NCBI GenBank assembly: GCA_026129095.1
Contig: JAHCIT010000005.1
Location: 186,001-250,000, forward strand
DNA from: Deltaproteobacteria bacterium
Lineage (GTDB): Bacteria > JAGRBM01 > JAHCIT01
DNA length: 64,000 nucleotides
Direction: 5' to 3'
In this document: positions 34,081 to 42,880 of the stretch, in pieces
Layout of the letters: the number at the start of each line of letters is the position of its first letter
Numbering within the stretch: the stretch's first letter is position 1
The notes under the pieces: generated by a model
What the model saw: only the letters and a program-made list of their open reading frames with translations
Databases searched by the model: none
Told to the model about the DNA's origin: nothing
Made by a program: the position numbers and the translations under genes

Positions 34081-34521
34081 ATGTTCATTACATACGCATT
34101 GGGGCTGGTTCTCGACTACGACACGGAAACCGCCGGTTCGGTCATCAACAGGGTCTGGGCGGCACTCGAAACCGACCCCGTCATGAAGAAAAAGATCAGC
34201 AAGGCGGCCGCCGTGGAGGGTTCCAACGCTGACCGGCTCGAAAAGGCATTCCGTGAACTGACCGGTTTCCCGCTGCTCCCCAATCCGCTGGCCTATGCCC
34301 AGGGATTCGCAGGCGGCGTGGCAGCCGCGATGATTCCTTCGAAACGCATTACTGCCCTGTTCGACTCGGGCCTTCTGGACCGGGTGGTGGAAATCTACTG
34401 GGGCCTGAAACGCGACTACGGCGATGAGCGGGGCCGCGAACTGTTCCAGACGATGATCGATACCCACAAGGCCGAGTTCGCCATGTTCAAGACCAAGCGG
34501 CATCTGCGCCGTGTGGCATGA
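34081..34521 (+). CDS. Hypothetical helical protein
   Basis: A 146-residue protein starting at ATG 34081, 6 bases after the rubredoxin-like gene. It is preceded by AGGAGG and GGGGAG. It is mostly helical, without cysteine, signal peptide or membrane segments. Hydrophobic patches (ITYALGLVL, YAQGFAGGVAAAMIP) suggest a compact fold. No family was recognised. Confidence 0.7.
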   Translation: MFITYALGLVLDYDTETAGSVINRVWAALETDPVMKKKISKAAAVEGSNADRLEKAFRELTGFPLLPNPLAYAQGFAGGVAAAMIPSKRITALFDSGLLDRVVEIYWGLKRDYGDERGRELFQTMIDTHKAEFAMFKTKRHLRRVA

Positions 34522-34555
34522 CTAAAGCCCTCCGGGCCGTCCACACTGGCGCGGT

Positions 34556-35599
34556 ATGGCCGGATTCCCAGGATTGCGCCGGACTGAAGCACGCACCCTT
34601 CCGGAGCGGCTCGGAACATTCGTTGAGGTGGCGTCGAATAACGCCTGCAACCTGTCGTGCGTTTACTGCTATGGCCTCGGCCATCCCCCGCCAATGCGCA
34701 TGACCGAAACCGGGTATGCGGGCCTGCTGGATGAACTGCTGCCCCGTGCCAGCATACTGGTGCCTTCGGCCGGGAGCGAACCCTTCTCGGCGCATCTGGA
34801 CATTGCCACCCGCAAGGTCGTCGAGCACGGCCGCCGGATGCTCCTCATCACCAACGGAACATTCCCCATGGCCAGCACGGTCCAGACGCTGGGGAAGCAT
34901 CTCTACCGGCTCCAGGTTTCGGTCGATTCCCATCTGGAAGAGACCTACGAGCGGATGCGGCCAGGAGCGAAGTTCCGCAATGTTCTGGCCAACCTGCGTG
35001 AGGCCATCGGTGTGTTGCGCGGCATGGACCTCCTACACCGGCTCGTTGTGAGCATTGTCCTGACCCGGGATACCGCCCACTCGGTTGCCGGGACGATCCG
35101 TTTCTTCCGGAAAGAAGGCGTGGAGGCTTTTCTCGTGCAGGAGCTGTACCGGTTCGACCCGCGTCTCGACGCCTACCAGCCCGACCGGACGTCCATAGAA
35201 CAGGTCCGCAGCCAGTGTCCGGCAGTGGCCCGTGAAACCCTGAGCGATATCCTGTTCGCGCATCCGCCGGTACAGCGGTTCAACGGGCGCGCAGAAACGG
35301 CGCCGCCCGTGGAGTGGGATCCCGAAAACATCCGGGCCCGGATGGCCGAAAAGCCTGGCCAGTGCTGGCAGGCCTGGGAGTGGCTCAAGATCCATCCGGG
35401 CGGGAATGTCCACCCCTGCTGCGTTGCGCCCCCTGAACTGGAACTGGGAAATCTCTCCCGGAAAACCCTGGCAGAAATTCTGGCCGGTGGCGGGCGGGAG
35501 AGGCTGCAAGCCGCTTTTGAAAATGGTAATCCCCCGTCCGTATGCCGGACCTGCCCTCTGCTCGGTCAGATAGCCCGGCCTCTGGAAGTGGTGACATGA
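34556..35599 (+). CDS. Radical SAM protein with C-terminal SPASM-like cysteines
   Basis: A 347-residue protein. C31-x3-C35-x2-C38 (CNLSCVYCYG) binds the SAM-cleaving 4Fe-4S cluster, and a GSEP segment near 73 fits SAM binding. The C-terminal part has VHPCCVAPPELELGNL and CRTCP, a SPASM/Twitch-like auxiliary cluster set. The LGNL wording is typical of SPASM enzymes that modify peptides or of anaerobic maturases. No short precursor peptide gene was recognised nearby. It overlaps the thioesterase gene by ATGA. Confidence 0.82.
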   Translation: MAGFPGLRRTEARTLPERLGTFVEVASNNACNLSCVYCYGLGHPPPMRMTETGYAGLLDELLPRASILVPSAGSEPFSAHLDIATRKVVEHGRRMLLITNGTFPMASTVQTLGKHLYRLQVSVDSHLEETYERMRPGAKFRNVLANLREAIGVLRGMDLLHRLVVSIVLTRDTAHSVAGTIRFFRKEGVEAFLVQELYRFDPRLDAYQPDRTSIEQVRSQCPAVARETLSDILFAHPPVQRFNGRAETAPPVEWDPENIRARMAEKPGQCWQAWEWLKIHPGGNVHPCCVAPPELELGNLSRKTLAEILAGGGRERLQAAFENGNPPSVCRTCPLLGQIARPLEVVT

Positions 35600-36087
35600 G
35601 CGAAAGCAAGACCCCGGAAACCGGTGACTGGCCCTTCCACGACGATATGCCGCCCGGCCGCGAGGCCCGCCAGCTTGAGCGCGCCAACACCGCGCCGTTC
35701 CTGAAACTGATCGGCGCCCGCGTGGAAGCCGTCCGCAAGGACTGGGCGCGGATGGCCATCGATTACCGGCCGGACCTGAACCAGCCAGCGGGGATCATGC
35801 ACGGCGGCGTGCACGCCACGCTGGTGGATACGGCAGTTGCCCAGGCAATCGTCACGACGATCAAGCCGGGCTTCCAGATGGTGACGATCCACCTCGATAC
35901 CAAATATTTCAAGCCCACCGCGTCGGGAACCCTCATCGCCGAGGGGACAATCATCCGCAAGGGCAAGCGCGTCGTGCATGGCGAAGTCTCGGTGACGAAC
36001 CAGAAGGGCGAACTGGTTGCACAGGGCTGGTGCGTCTATGCCATCGTGAAAGCCCGCCCCGAGGAAACCGCGGGCGTGGCAAAGTAG
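35596..36087 (+). CDS. PaaI-type hotdog thioesterase
   Basis: A 163-residue hotdog protein with the motif GIMHGGVHATLVDTAVAQAI near 72-91. HGG is the thioester-binding turn, with Asp in the helix as candidate general base. VTIHLDTKYFKP forms the second strand. It would hydrolyse an acyl-CoA. The ATG overlaps the radical SAM stop, so translation is coupled, and the epimerase-like gene follows after 9 bases. Confidence 0.88.
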   Translation: MSESKTPETGDWPFHDDMPPGREARQLERANTAPFLKLIGARVEAVRKDWARMAIDYRPDLNQPAGIMHGGVHATLVDTAVAQAIVTTIKPGFQMVTIHLDTKYFKPTASGTLIAEGTIIRKGKRVVHGEVSVTNQKGELVAQGWCVYAIVKARPEETAGVAK

Positions 36088-36096
36088 GGAGCTTTC

Positions 36097-37005
36097 ATGG
36101 ACCTGAAAGGCAAGAAGATCGCCGTTACCGGAGCTACCGGATTTCTCGGACGCTATATCGTGGATACGCTGATTGGGCACGGGGCCCTTGTGGTTGGCGT
36201 CGTGAGAAATCCGGACCGTGTGCCCGAACTGAAGGTGAAAGGTGTTGAACTCCGCAAGGCCGACCTTGCCGACCGGGACCTTCTGGCTGAAGGGTTCCGG
36301 GGGACGGATGCGGTCATCTCCAATGCCGCCCTGTTCGACATCGCCAACCAGAACTGGGAGGACCACCTCCGGACCAACATCGACGGCACGCGCAACGTGT
36401 TCGATGCGATCCGTCAGTCAGGGGTCAAACGGGCAGTGCATGTCTCGTCAGTGGCCGTCTACCGTGGCCACAAAAAGCCGGTTACCGAGGACCACCCGCA
36501 GCACACCGAAGCCAGCCGCCGCAACCGCGCCACTATCTATGTCATCTCCAAGGCCCTGTCGGAGCAGCTCGCATGGAAACTGGCCGCCGAATACAGCATC
36601 AGCCTCACCAGCGTCCGGCCGTCCGCGATCTACGGAGCGTTCGATACCAACATCACGCCCTGGATCCGGCGGCTCATGGCGCCGCCGGTCACGATCGCCC
36701 CGGCCATGCTGCATTTCCCGCTGGTCTACGCGGGCGACGTGGCCGAGGGCATCGCACTCGTACTGGAAAAGCCGGAGATCACGGCAGGAAAGGCATACAA
36801 TCTTTCCGGAAGTGATGTGAGCGTATGGTCGTTCATGGACGCCTGGGCCGAGGCCAAGGGGAAGCGGCCCCTGCTCCGGATCCCGATCCCGGTGCCCATC
36901 AACCGTCATTTTGATATCACCCGCGCCGCCACTGAACTGGGCTGGCAGAACCGCCCGTTTATCGACTGTCTCAAGGAGACTTTCGCGGCGGAGGCAGGGA
37001 AATAA
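36097..37005 (+). CDS. NAD-dependent epimerase/dehydratase family protein (extended SDR)
   Basis: A 302-residue extended SDR. NAD-binding GATGFLGRYI is near 12-21, Thr/Ser-rich VSSVAVYRG near 115-123 and the catalytic YVISK near 149-153. It acts on a nucleotide sugar or steroid-like/hydroxyacyl substrate; the family is too broad to name one. GGGAGC precedes ATG 36097. It is the last gene of the rubredoxin/radical SAM/thioesterase group. Confidence 0.85.
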   Translation: MDLKGKKIAVTGATGFLGRYIVDTLIGHGALVVGVVRNPDRVPELKVKGVELRKADLADRDLLAEGFRGTDAVISNAALFDIANQNWEDHLRTNIDGTRNVFDAIRQSGVKRAVHVSSVAVYRGHKKPVTEDHPQHTEASRRNRATIYVISKALSEQLAWKLAAEYSISLTSVRPSAIYGAFDTNITPWIRRLMAPPVTIAPAMLHFPLVYAGDVAEGIALVLEKPEITAGKAYNLSGSDVSVWSFMDAWAEAKGKRPLLRIPIPVPINRHFDITRAATELGWQNRPFIDCLKETFAAEAGK

Positions 37006-37051
37006 AACCGCCCTTGCCGGTCCCGGCTGCATTCAGATAAGGAACAGTCCC

Positions 37052-37489
37052 ATGAAGATTGCCGCCGGAGCCGACCATGCGGGTTTTGAACTGAAGGCCC
37101 AGCTCGCCGAAAAGCTGCGATCACTCGGCCATGAGGTGACCGATTTCGGCGTCGCTGCGGCAGATTCGGTGGACTACCCCGACTACGCGGCAAAGGTCTG
37201 CAAGGCAGTCATGGCAGGCGAGACAGAACTGGGCATTCTTGTGTGCGGCACCGGACAGGGCATGGCGATGACCGCCAACCGTTTCCGCGATATCCGCGCT
37301 GCCGTCTGTTCCGAGCCCTTTTCGGCCCGTATGGCCCGTGCCCACAACAATGCCAACGTCCTGTGCCTGGGAGCACGGGTCGTGGGAGCGGGCCTTGCCG
37401 GAGAAATCCTCGACACCTTCCTCAATACCGCCTTCGAGGGCGGCCGCCACGAACGCCGAGTTCACAAGATCAACAGTTCCAGTGCCTGA
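37052..37489 (+). CDS. rpiB: Ribose-5-phosphate isomerase B
   Basis: A 145-residue RpiB: MKIAAGADHAGFELK (D8-H9), VDYPDYA near 40-46 and the catalytic CGTGQGMAMTAN (C65). ARAHNNANVLCLGARVVG follows. It interconverts ribose-5-phosphate and ribulose-5-phosphate. AAGGAAC precedes ATG 37052. It leads the rpiB-glyA-dCMP deaminase-nrdR group, a conserved nucleotide/one-carbon neighbourhood. Confidence 0.96.
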   Translation: MKIAAGADHAGFELKAQLAEKLRSLGHEVTDFGVAAADSVDYPDYAAKVCKAVMAGETELGILVCGTGQGMAMTANRFRDIRAAVCSEPFSARMARAHNNANVLCLGARVVGAGLAGEILDTFLNTAFEGGRHERRVHKINSSSA

Positions 37490-37508
37490 AGGGCGTTCCA
37501 GCCCCCGT

Positions 37509-37565
37509 TTGCCCCGCTGCCCGGTTGGGATATAGGTATGCGGTCCGGGGCGTCCAGCCCGGACC
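37509..37565 (+). promoter_or_regulatory. Predicted glyA promoter and 5'-terminal hairpin
   Basis: TTGCCC (37509-37514) and TATAGG (37531-37536) are 16 bases apart. The predicted start near 37543 coincides with an 8-bp perfect stem: GGTCCGGG (37542-37549) and CCCGGACC (37558-37565) with an 8-base loop. A hairpin right at the 5' end may stabilise the message. No glycine or other riboswitch core was recognised. Confidence 0.45.
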
Positions 37566-37597
37566 CAATGGGCCGCTCCGGGGGAGTTCAACGACAC

Positions 37598-38899
37598 ATG
37601 CCCAGCCTCGCCGCCAAACCCTCCGCCAGCGATACCGGACCGGCCATCGTGGCCGACGAAGCCCGTCTCCGGGCCCAGGATCCCGAAATCTGGCAAACGC
37701 TTTCCGACGAACTGGCCCGCCAGCGCGGCCAGCTCGAGATGATTGCCTCCGAAAATTTCACCAGTCCGGCCGTCATGGCGGCCGTCGCCTCGGTGCTTAC
37801 CAACAAGTACGCCGAAGGATATCCGGGGAAACGCTACTACGGCGGCTGCGAAGTGGTGGACGTGACCGAAACGCTCGCCATCGAGCGGGCCAAGAAGCTC
37901 TTCAACTGCCAGTTCGCCAACGTGCAGCCCCATTCGGGCTCATCGGCCAACATGGAAGCCTATGCCGCCCTCATCAGTCCCGGCGACACGATCATGGGGC
38001 AGGATCTCTCGCACGGAGGGCATCTCACGCATGGCTCGCCGGTGAACTTTTCCGGTTCGCTCTACAAGGTCGTCTCCTACCAGCTGGATCCGCAGACCCA
38101 GCGGCTCAACTTTGACCTGATCCGCAAGGCGGCACTCGAGCACAAGCCGAAGATGATCATTGCAGGAGCATCCGCGTACGCCCGGCTCATCGACTTCGCC
38201 GAATTCCGCAAGATCGCCGACGAGATCGGGGCATTCCTCGTGGCCGACATCGCCCATGTGGCGGGGCTTGTTGTCACGGGCCTGCACCCCCATCCGTTTC
38301 CCCATTGCCACATCGTGACCACCACGACGCACAAGACGCTCCGGGGGCCACGCGGCGGACTCATCCTCACCAACGACGAGGCGATCGCCAAGAAGATCAA
38401 CTCGAAAGTATTTCCAGGCAACCAGGGCGGCCCGCTGATGCACGTTATCGCCGGCAAGGCCGTGGCGTTCAGGGAAGCCCTCCAGCCGGAATTCGCTGTC
38501 TATGCGAAACAGATCATCTCCAACTGCCAGGCGCTCGCCAGGGTGCTGCTGACGCGGGGCATCGCCCTCGTCTCCGGCGGCACAGACAACCATCTTCTGC
38601 TCATCGACCTGTCGAGCCGCGAAGTGACCGGCAAGGACGTGGAGGACGCCTTGGGAGAGGCGGGCATCACGGTGAACAAGAATACCGTTCCCTATGAAAA
38701 GCGTTCGCCGTTCGTCACTTCCGGCGTCCGCGTCGGAACGGCGGCCCTCACCACCCGGGGCATGAAGGAGCCGGAAATGGAACAGATCGCCGGGTGGATA
38801 TCCGACGTGATCGGGAACCCGAAGGACACGGCCCGCATCCAGAAGATCCGTGCCGCCGTGGCGGACCTGTCAGCCCGGTTCCCGCTATACCGGTCCTGA
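37598..38899 (+). CDS. glyA: Serine hydroxymethyltransferase
   Basis: A 433-residue PLP enzyme. It has ENFTSPAVM and the [14 protein letters not shown] motif near 71-84, [18 protein letters not shown], and the PLP-binding [14 protein letters not shown] with K246. It converts serine and tetrahydrofolate to glycine and methylene-THF. The N-terminus is about 20 residues longer than in Escherichia coli. ATG 37598 follows GGGGGAG. The dCMP deaminase gene begins 15 bases after the stop, tying folate one-carbon supply to thymidylate precursors. Confidence 0.98.
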   Translation: MPSLAAKPSASDTGPAIVADEARLRAQDPEIWQTLSDELARQRGQLEMIASENFTSPAVMAAVASVLTNKYAEGYPGKRYYGGCEVVDVTETLAIERAKKLFNCQFANVQPHSGSSANMEAYAALISPGDTIMGQDLSHGGHLTHGSPVNFSGSLYKVVSYQLDPQTQRLNFDLIRKAALEHKPKMIIAGASAYARLIDFAEFRKIADEIGAFLVADIAHVAGLVVTGLHPHPFPHCHIVTTTTHKTLRGPRGGLILTNDEAIAKKINSKVFPGNQGGPLMHVIAGKAVAFREALQPEFAVYAKQIISNCQALARVLLTRGIALVSGGTDNHLLLIDLSSREVTGKDVEDALGEAGITVNKNTVPYEKRSPFVTSGVRVGTAALTTRGMKEPEMEQIAGWISDVIGNPKDTARIQKIRAAVADLSARFPLYRS

Positions 38900-38914
38900 G
38901 GCTCAAGGAAAGGC

Positions 38915-39481
38915 ATGGAGAACAAACCGCCGCTTCGCAATACCCACGCCCGGCCCGACTGGGACGAGTATTTCATGGACATGGTCCATGTGGTCAAAAA
39001 CCGCTCGACCTGCATCCGGCGGGCAGTAGGGGCGGTGATCGTCAAGGACAAGCAGGTACTCGCCACCGGTTACAACGGCCAGCCCCGGGGCGCGGCCCAC
39101 GCAGCCGAGGTGGGGTGTCTCCGCGAAAGGCTGGGCGTGCCGTCCGGCGAACGGCACGAACTGTGCCGCGGGCTCCATGCCGAGCAGAATGCGATCATCC
39201 AGGCCGCCTACCACGGCGTCGCCATCGCCGGGGCGGAGGTTTACTGTACCACCAAGCCATGCATCATCTGCACGAAGATGCTCATCAACGCGGGCATCCA
39301 GCGCGTCCACTACGAGGAGTTCTATGACGATCCGCTGGCCGACGAGCTGGCGGCCGAATGCGGCATGGAGATGGTCCAGTACCTTCCCAAGGACCAGCGC
39401 CCTTCCGCAGCCGCCGAAAAGGCCGGTGTGCCCGAGTTCCGGCCCGGCCTCACCCACAAGGGCGAGACTGTCCCCGGCTAG
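38915..39481 (+). CDS. dCMP deaminase family protein (ComEB-like)
   Basis: A 188-residue cytidine-deaminase-fold protein. Catalytic zinc is bound by H88-A-E90 (HAEQNAI) and PCIIC (C116, C119), with an N-terminal [13 protein letters not shown] strand. It deaminates dCMP to dUMP for thymidylate synthesis. A C-terminal tail of about 35 residues goes beyond the core. It lies between glyA and nrdR, the usual neighbours in many bacteria. Confidence 0.92.
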   Translation: MENKPPLRNTHARPDWDEYFMDMVHVVKNRSTCIRRAVGAVIVKDKQVLATGYNGQPRGAAHAAEVGCLRERLGVPSGERHELCRGLHAEQNAIIQAAYHGVAIAGAEVYCTTKPCIICTKMLINAGIQRVHYEEFYDDPLADELAAECGMEMVQYLPKDQRPSAAAEKAGVPEFRPGLTHKGETVPG

Positions 39482-39502
39482 GAAAGGCAGGGTCGCACCC
39501 AC

Positions 39503-39958
39503 GTGAAGTGTCCCTTCTGCGGTCATCTCGATACCTCGGTGGTCGATTCCCGGGAAACCCCCGACCAGCGGCAGGTCCGCCGCCGGCGCGAATGCAAATC
39601 GTGCAACGAGCGGTTCACGACCTATGAAACCGTCGAAGAAATCCTCCCACAGGTGGTGAAAAAGGATGGCCGCCGGGAGCCCTGGGACCGGCACAAGCTC
39701 CATATCGGCTTGCGGCGGGCCTGCGAAAAGCGGCCGGTCTCCGAGGAGCAGATCACCAGGCTGATTACGGGCGTCGAAGAGCGTCTTTTTGAAAAGTACC
39801 CGCGCGAGGTCAGTTCGCAGGAGATCGGCGAAGCCATGATCGCCGAACTGCGCAATCTCGACCCGATCGCCTACCTCCGCTATGCCAGCGTATACCGCCA
39901 ATTCGACGACCCAAGCCAGTTCGCCGAGGAAGTGAACCGGCTGCTGGGCCGCAAGTAG
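39503..39958 (+). CDS. nrdR: Transcriptional repressor NrdR
   Basis: A 151-residue NrdR: zinc ribbon C3-x2-C6 ... C31-x2-C34 (MKCPFCG, CKSCNERFTT) followed by the ATP-cone domain (VVKKDGRREPWDRHKL to the ending VYRQFDD). It senses ATP/dATP and represses ribonucleotide reductase genes. GTG 39503 is the family start. No NrdR box was recognised in this window and no nrd genes are present. Confidence 0.96.
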   Translation: MKCPFCGHLDTSVVDSRETPDQRQVRRRRECKSCNERFTTYETVEEILPQVVKKDGRREPWDRHKLHIGLRRACEKRPVSEEQITRLITGVEERLFEKYPREVSSQEIGEAMIAELRNLDPIAYLRYASVYRQFDDPSQFAEEVNRLLGRK

Positions 39959-40030
39959 CCCCGGAAGCCGCCACCGGAAACCGCCGCCATTTCTTGAAAC
40001 CGCTGGCGATATCCACCTAAAAATACCCCC

Positions 40031-41398
40031 ATGTCCGGCCCCCGAATCCTGACCGTCGACGACGAGGATCTGATCCGCTGGTCGCTGAAGGAGCGGCTGT
40101 CGGCCGCCGGCTATGAGGTCCATGAGGCCGAGACCGGTGCCAGGGCCGTCTCCCAATGTGAATCCGGGGTGGATCTCGTGCTGCTGGATTACCAGCTACC
40201 GGATACCGACGGACTGACCCTGCTCGGAAAGATCAAGACACTTGATCCGGACATACTGGTAATCCTGATGACCGGACACACCAGTGTGGAAACCGCCGTC
40301 GAGGCGATGAAGCAGGGTGCCTACGACTACGTGAACAAGCCATTCAACCTGGACGAGATCGAAATGCTCGTTGCCAAGGCGCTGGAAACGACGCGGCTCC
40401 GGCGTGAGGTGAAGGCGCTCCGGCAGGGGGTGAACGGCACATACGGATTCGACCAGATCATCGGCGAGTCTCCCGCCATGCACTCGGTGAAGGAACTGCT
40501 CCAGCGTATTGCCGCGAGCCCCGGTTCCACGGTCCTGCTGACCGGCGAGAGCGGCACCGGCAAGGACCTTGCCGCCAAGGCGATCCACTACAACAGCAGC
40601 CGGGCCGACGGTCCGTTCATGAACATCACCTGCTCGACCATCGCCGAGACGCTGCTGGAAAGCGAGCTGTTTGGCCACGAAAAGGGGGCGTTCACCGATG
40701 CCAAGGGCCAGAAGAAGGGGCTCCTGGAACTGTCCCACGGGGGAACGGTCTTTCTGGACGAGATCGGCGAGATCAGTCCCGCCCTGCAGGCCAAGCTGCT
40801 GCGGTTCCTTGAGGACCGGACCCTGAAGCGCGTCGGCGGCCATGCCGATATCCGGGTGGACGTGCGCGTCGTCGCCGCCACCAACCGCAACCTGGAGGAA
40901 GCGGTCCAGAAGCGGGAGTTCCGTGAAGATCTCTACTACCGGCTCCGGGTTCTCCCGGTGGCCCTGCCCCCGCTCCGGGAGCGTCGCGGCGACATACCGC
41001 TCCTGCTCAACTTCTACATCGACCGGTTCAACCACGAGTTCAGACGGAACGTGAAGGGCGTAACGCCGGAAGCGCTGAAAGCGCTCGAAGCCCACAACTG
41101 GCCCGGCAATATCCGCGAGTTCAAGAATGCCGTCGAGCGGGCGATGCTGCTCACGACCAACGATACCTTGGGACCGGAGGATTTCCTCATGCTGGCACCC
41201 CGGCAGGCCGCTGAACCCGGCGCCTTCCGGCTGCCGGCCGACGGCATCCGGCTCGAAGACGTGGAGCGTGACCTGGTCCGGCAGGCCCTCGACCTTGCCA
41301 AGGGCAACCAGACCCGCGCCGCCGCCCTTCTTGGCATGAACCGGGACCAGATCCGCTACCGGATCGAGAAGTTCGGGTTCGACAAGCCGCCAAACTGA
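40031..41398 (+). CDS. NtrC-family sigma-54-dependent response regulator
   Basis: A 455-residue regulator with receiver (1-120; acidic pocket D10-D11, phosphoacceptor D53, LMTGH and VNKPF), AAA+ domain with Walker A GESGTGKD near 171-178, and a C-terminal Fis-type HTH (NQTRAAALLGMNRDQIRYRIEKFGF). The sigma-54 contact loop reads GAFTDA rather than GAFTGA, a known variant. No cognate histidine kinase is adjacent. The downstream gene is UbiB-like, 102 bases away. Confidence 0.93.
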   Translation: MSGPRILTVDDEDLIRWSLKERLSAAGYEVHEAETGARAVSQCESGVDLVLLDYQLPDTDGLTLLGKIKTLDPDILVILMTGHTSVETAVEAMKQGAYDYVNKPFNLDEIEMLVAKALETTRLRREVKALRQGVNGTYGFDQIIGESPAMHSVKELLQRIAASPGSTVLLTGESGTGKDLAAKAIHYNSSRADGPFMNITCSTIAETLLESELFGHEKGAFTDAKGQKKGLLELSHGGTVFLDEIGEISPALQAKLLRFLEDRTLKRVGGHADIRVDVRVVAATNRNLEEAVQKREFREDLYYRLRVLPVALPPLRERRGDIPLLLNFYIDRFNHEFRRNVKGVTPEALKALEAHNWPGNIREFKNAVERAMLLTTNDTLGPEDFLMLAPRQAAEPGAFRLPADGIRLEDVERDLVRQALDLAKGNQTRAAALLGMNRDQIRYRIEKFGFDKPPN

Positions 41399-41433
41399 AC
41401 GGTTCCATTGCCGGACCTGCCGCTTCCGGCTAG

Positions 41434-41447
41434 GGGAACCGGTTCCC
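41434..41447 (+). promoter_or_regulatory. Perfect 14-bp palindrome upstream of the UbiB-like gene
   Basis: GGGAACC directly abuts GGTTCCC (41434-41447), with no loop, so it is an operator-like dyad rather than a hairpin. A related but imperfect GAACGGTTCC begins at 41397. It lies 54 bases before ATG 41501. The binding protein is unknown. Confidence 0.35.
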
Positions 41448-41500
41448 TGAAAGGATGGCTGCCCGCCTCCAACTGACAGGGCACACAAACCGGAGCCCGG

Positions 41501-42880
41501 ATGCGAGCCGTTTTCACCGCCATTTTCCTGTGCATGGTTCTGGGAATCGAACTAGTCCGCTACGGCTGGGCGAACCTGTGGATCACGCTCGGACCCAGGA
41601 CGAAGCGCCGTGCAGGCCGGCTGCACGCCAAGGGAGCAGCCATAGCCCGGTTCTGCAGCAACACAGGCCCGACCTTCACCAAGATCGGCCAGATTCTTTC
41701 AAGCCGGCCTGACATCCTGGAGCCCGAGATCATCGAAGAACTGGCCATGCTTCAGGACCGCGTACCGCCCGTGCCATTCGCACTCATCCAGAAGATTATC
41801 GAAGGCGATCTCGGCGGCCCGCTGGAAAAGTTTTTCCTGCAGTTCGAGGAAAAGCCGATCGCCGCCGCGAGCGTGGCGCAGGTCCACCGGGCCTGGCTTC
41901 ACGATGGGCGTGCGCTGGCGGTAAAGGTCCAGCGGCCCGGCATGGCACGCAAGTTCGAAAGCGACATCTCCGTGCTCAACTTCTTTGCCGCGTTCACTTC
42001 GCTGGTTCCCGGCGTGAAGAACCTCCGGCTGCCCGAGCAGGTGGACGAGTTCGGACGTGCGCTTCACAGCCAGCTCGATTTCAGGGGCGAGCGGGATAAC
42101 AACCGGCTTTTCGCCGCCCTGTTCCGCGACGTGCCGTGGGTACGGCTGCCCGCCGTACACGAGGAACTCTCCGGCCCCCGCGTCATCACGATGGAGTTCG
42201 TCGAGGGGAAGAAGGTTCCCGATTACATCCGGAGCCGGAACGCCCCGGACACCGAGCTGGCGGAGCGGCTGTATACCCTCTATCTGCTCATGTGCATCGA
42301 ACGGCACACGCTCCATGCCGACCTGCATCCCGGCAATCTGCTCATCGACAACGACCGCCGGATCGTCATGCTCGACACGGGACTCGTTTACGCCGTCCCC
42401 CGGCACTACGCGCAGAAATACATGCAGCTGCTGCTCGCCTTCGGAACATTCGACGGCCACCTGCTCACCCGGGCCTATCTCGCCGACCGGACGGACATCG
42501 ATGAAGATCGCCGCCGCATCATCGGCGACAAGACCCACGAAATGACACAGAAGGTGCTCCAGGGCGACGTGCGCGAGATCGATCTTGCCGACGTCTGGCA
42601 GGATCTTCTTGCCCTGCTCCGCGAGCAGGCGGTGACTTTCGACCGGGAACTGACATTGATTGCCGTCACGGATTCCACGTTTTCCGGCATGGCCCGGCAA
42701 CTCGATCCGGAGTTCGACTTCTTCCAGTTCATGATCCGGGAGACAGCGCGCCTTATCTTCGAGAAGAAGGTTCTCCCGGCAGACGACCCGTACCTGAAGG
42801 AAGCCCTGCGTATCCAGATGCTCGGCGGCGCCAAGAAGGTTTACGAGCAGAAGCAGGCATCCGCCGCCGCACAATCCTAG
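41501..42880 (+). CDS. ABC1/UbiB (ADCK-like) atypical kinase
   Basis: A 459-residue protein of the UbiB/ABC1 family. An N-terminal hydrophobic stretch (1-28) is followed by the KxGQ signature (FTKIGQILSSRPD), the Ala-rich nucleotide loop IAAASVAQVHRA, VKVQRPG, HADLHPGN and the metal-binding LDTG. Relatives support ubiquinone synthesis or lipid homeostasis through ATPase activity. The stop codon shares a CTAG with that of the convergent hydrolase gene. Confidence 0.88.
   Translation: MRAVFTAIFLCMVLGIELVRYGWANLWITLGPRTKRRAGRLHAKGAAIARFCSNTGPTFTKIGQILSSRPDILEPEIIEELAMLQDRVPPVPFALIQKIIEGDLGGPLEKFFLQFEEKPIAAASVAQVHRAWLHDGRALAVKVQRPGMARKFESDISVLNFFAAFTSLVPGVKNLRLPEQVDEFGRALHSQLDFRGERDNNRLFAALFRDVPWVRLPAVHEELSGPRVITMEFVEGKKVPDYIRSRNAPDTELAERLYTLYLLMCIERHTLHADLHPGNLLIDNDRRIVMLDTGLVYAVPRHYAQKYMQLLLAFGTFDGHLLTRAYLADRTDIDEDRRRIIGDKTHEMTQKVLQGDVREIDLADVWQDLLALLREQAVTFDRELTLIAVTDSTFSGMARQLDPEFDFFQFMIRETARLIFEKKVLPADDPYLKEALRIQMLGGAKKVYEQKQASAAAQS

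Noticed and set aside
37490-37597. Glycine or folate riboswitch before glyA
   Set aside because: The 108-base region has one simple hairpin and none of the conserved riboswitch cores.
38903-40156. Minus-strand frame of 417 codons over the dCMP deaminase and nrdR genes
   Set aside because: Both plus-strand genes have complete family motifs; the minus frame is their shadow.
40031-41398. GAFTDA in the NtrC-type regulator taken as a defect
   Set aside because: GAFTDA is a known natural variant among sigma-54 activators, so it is not evidence of inactivity.
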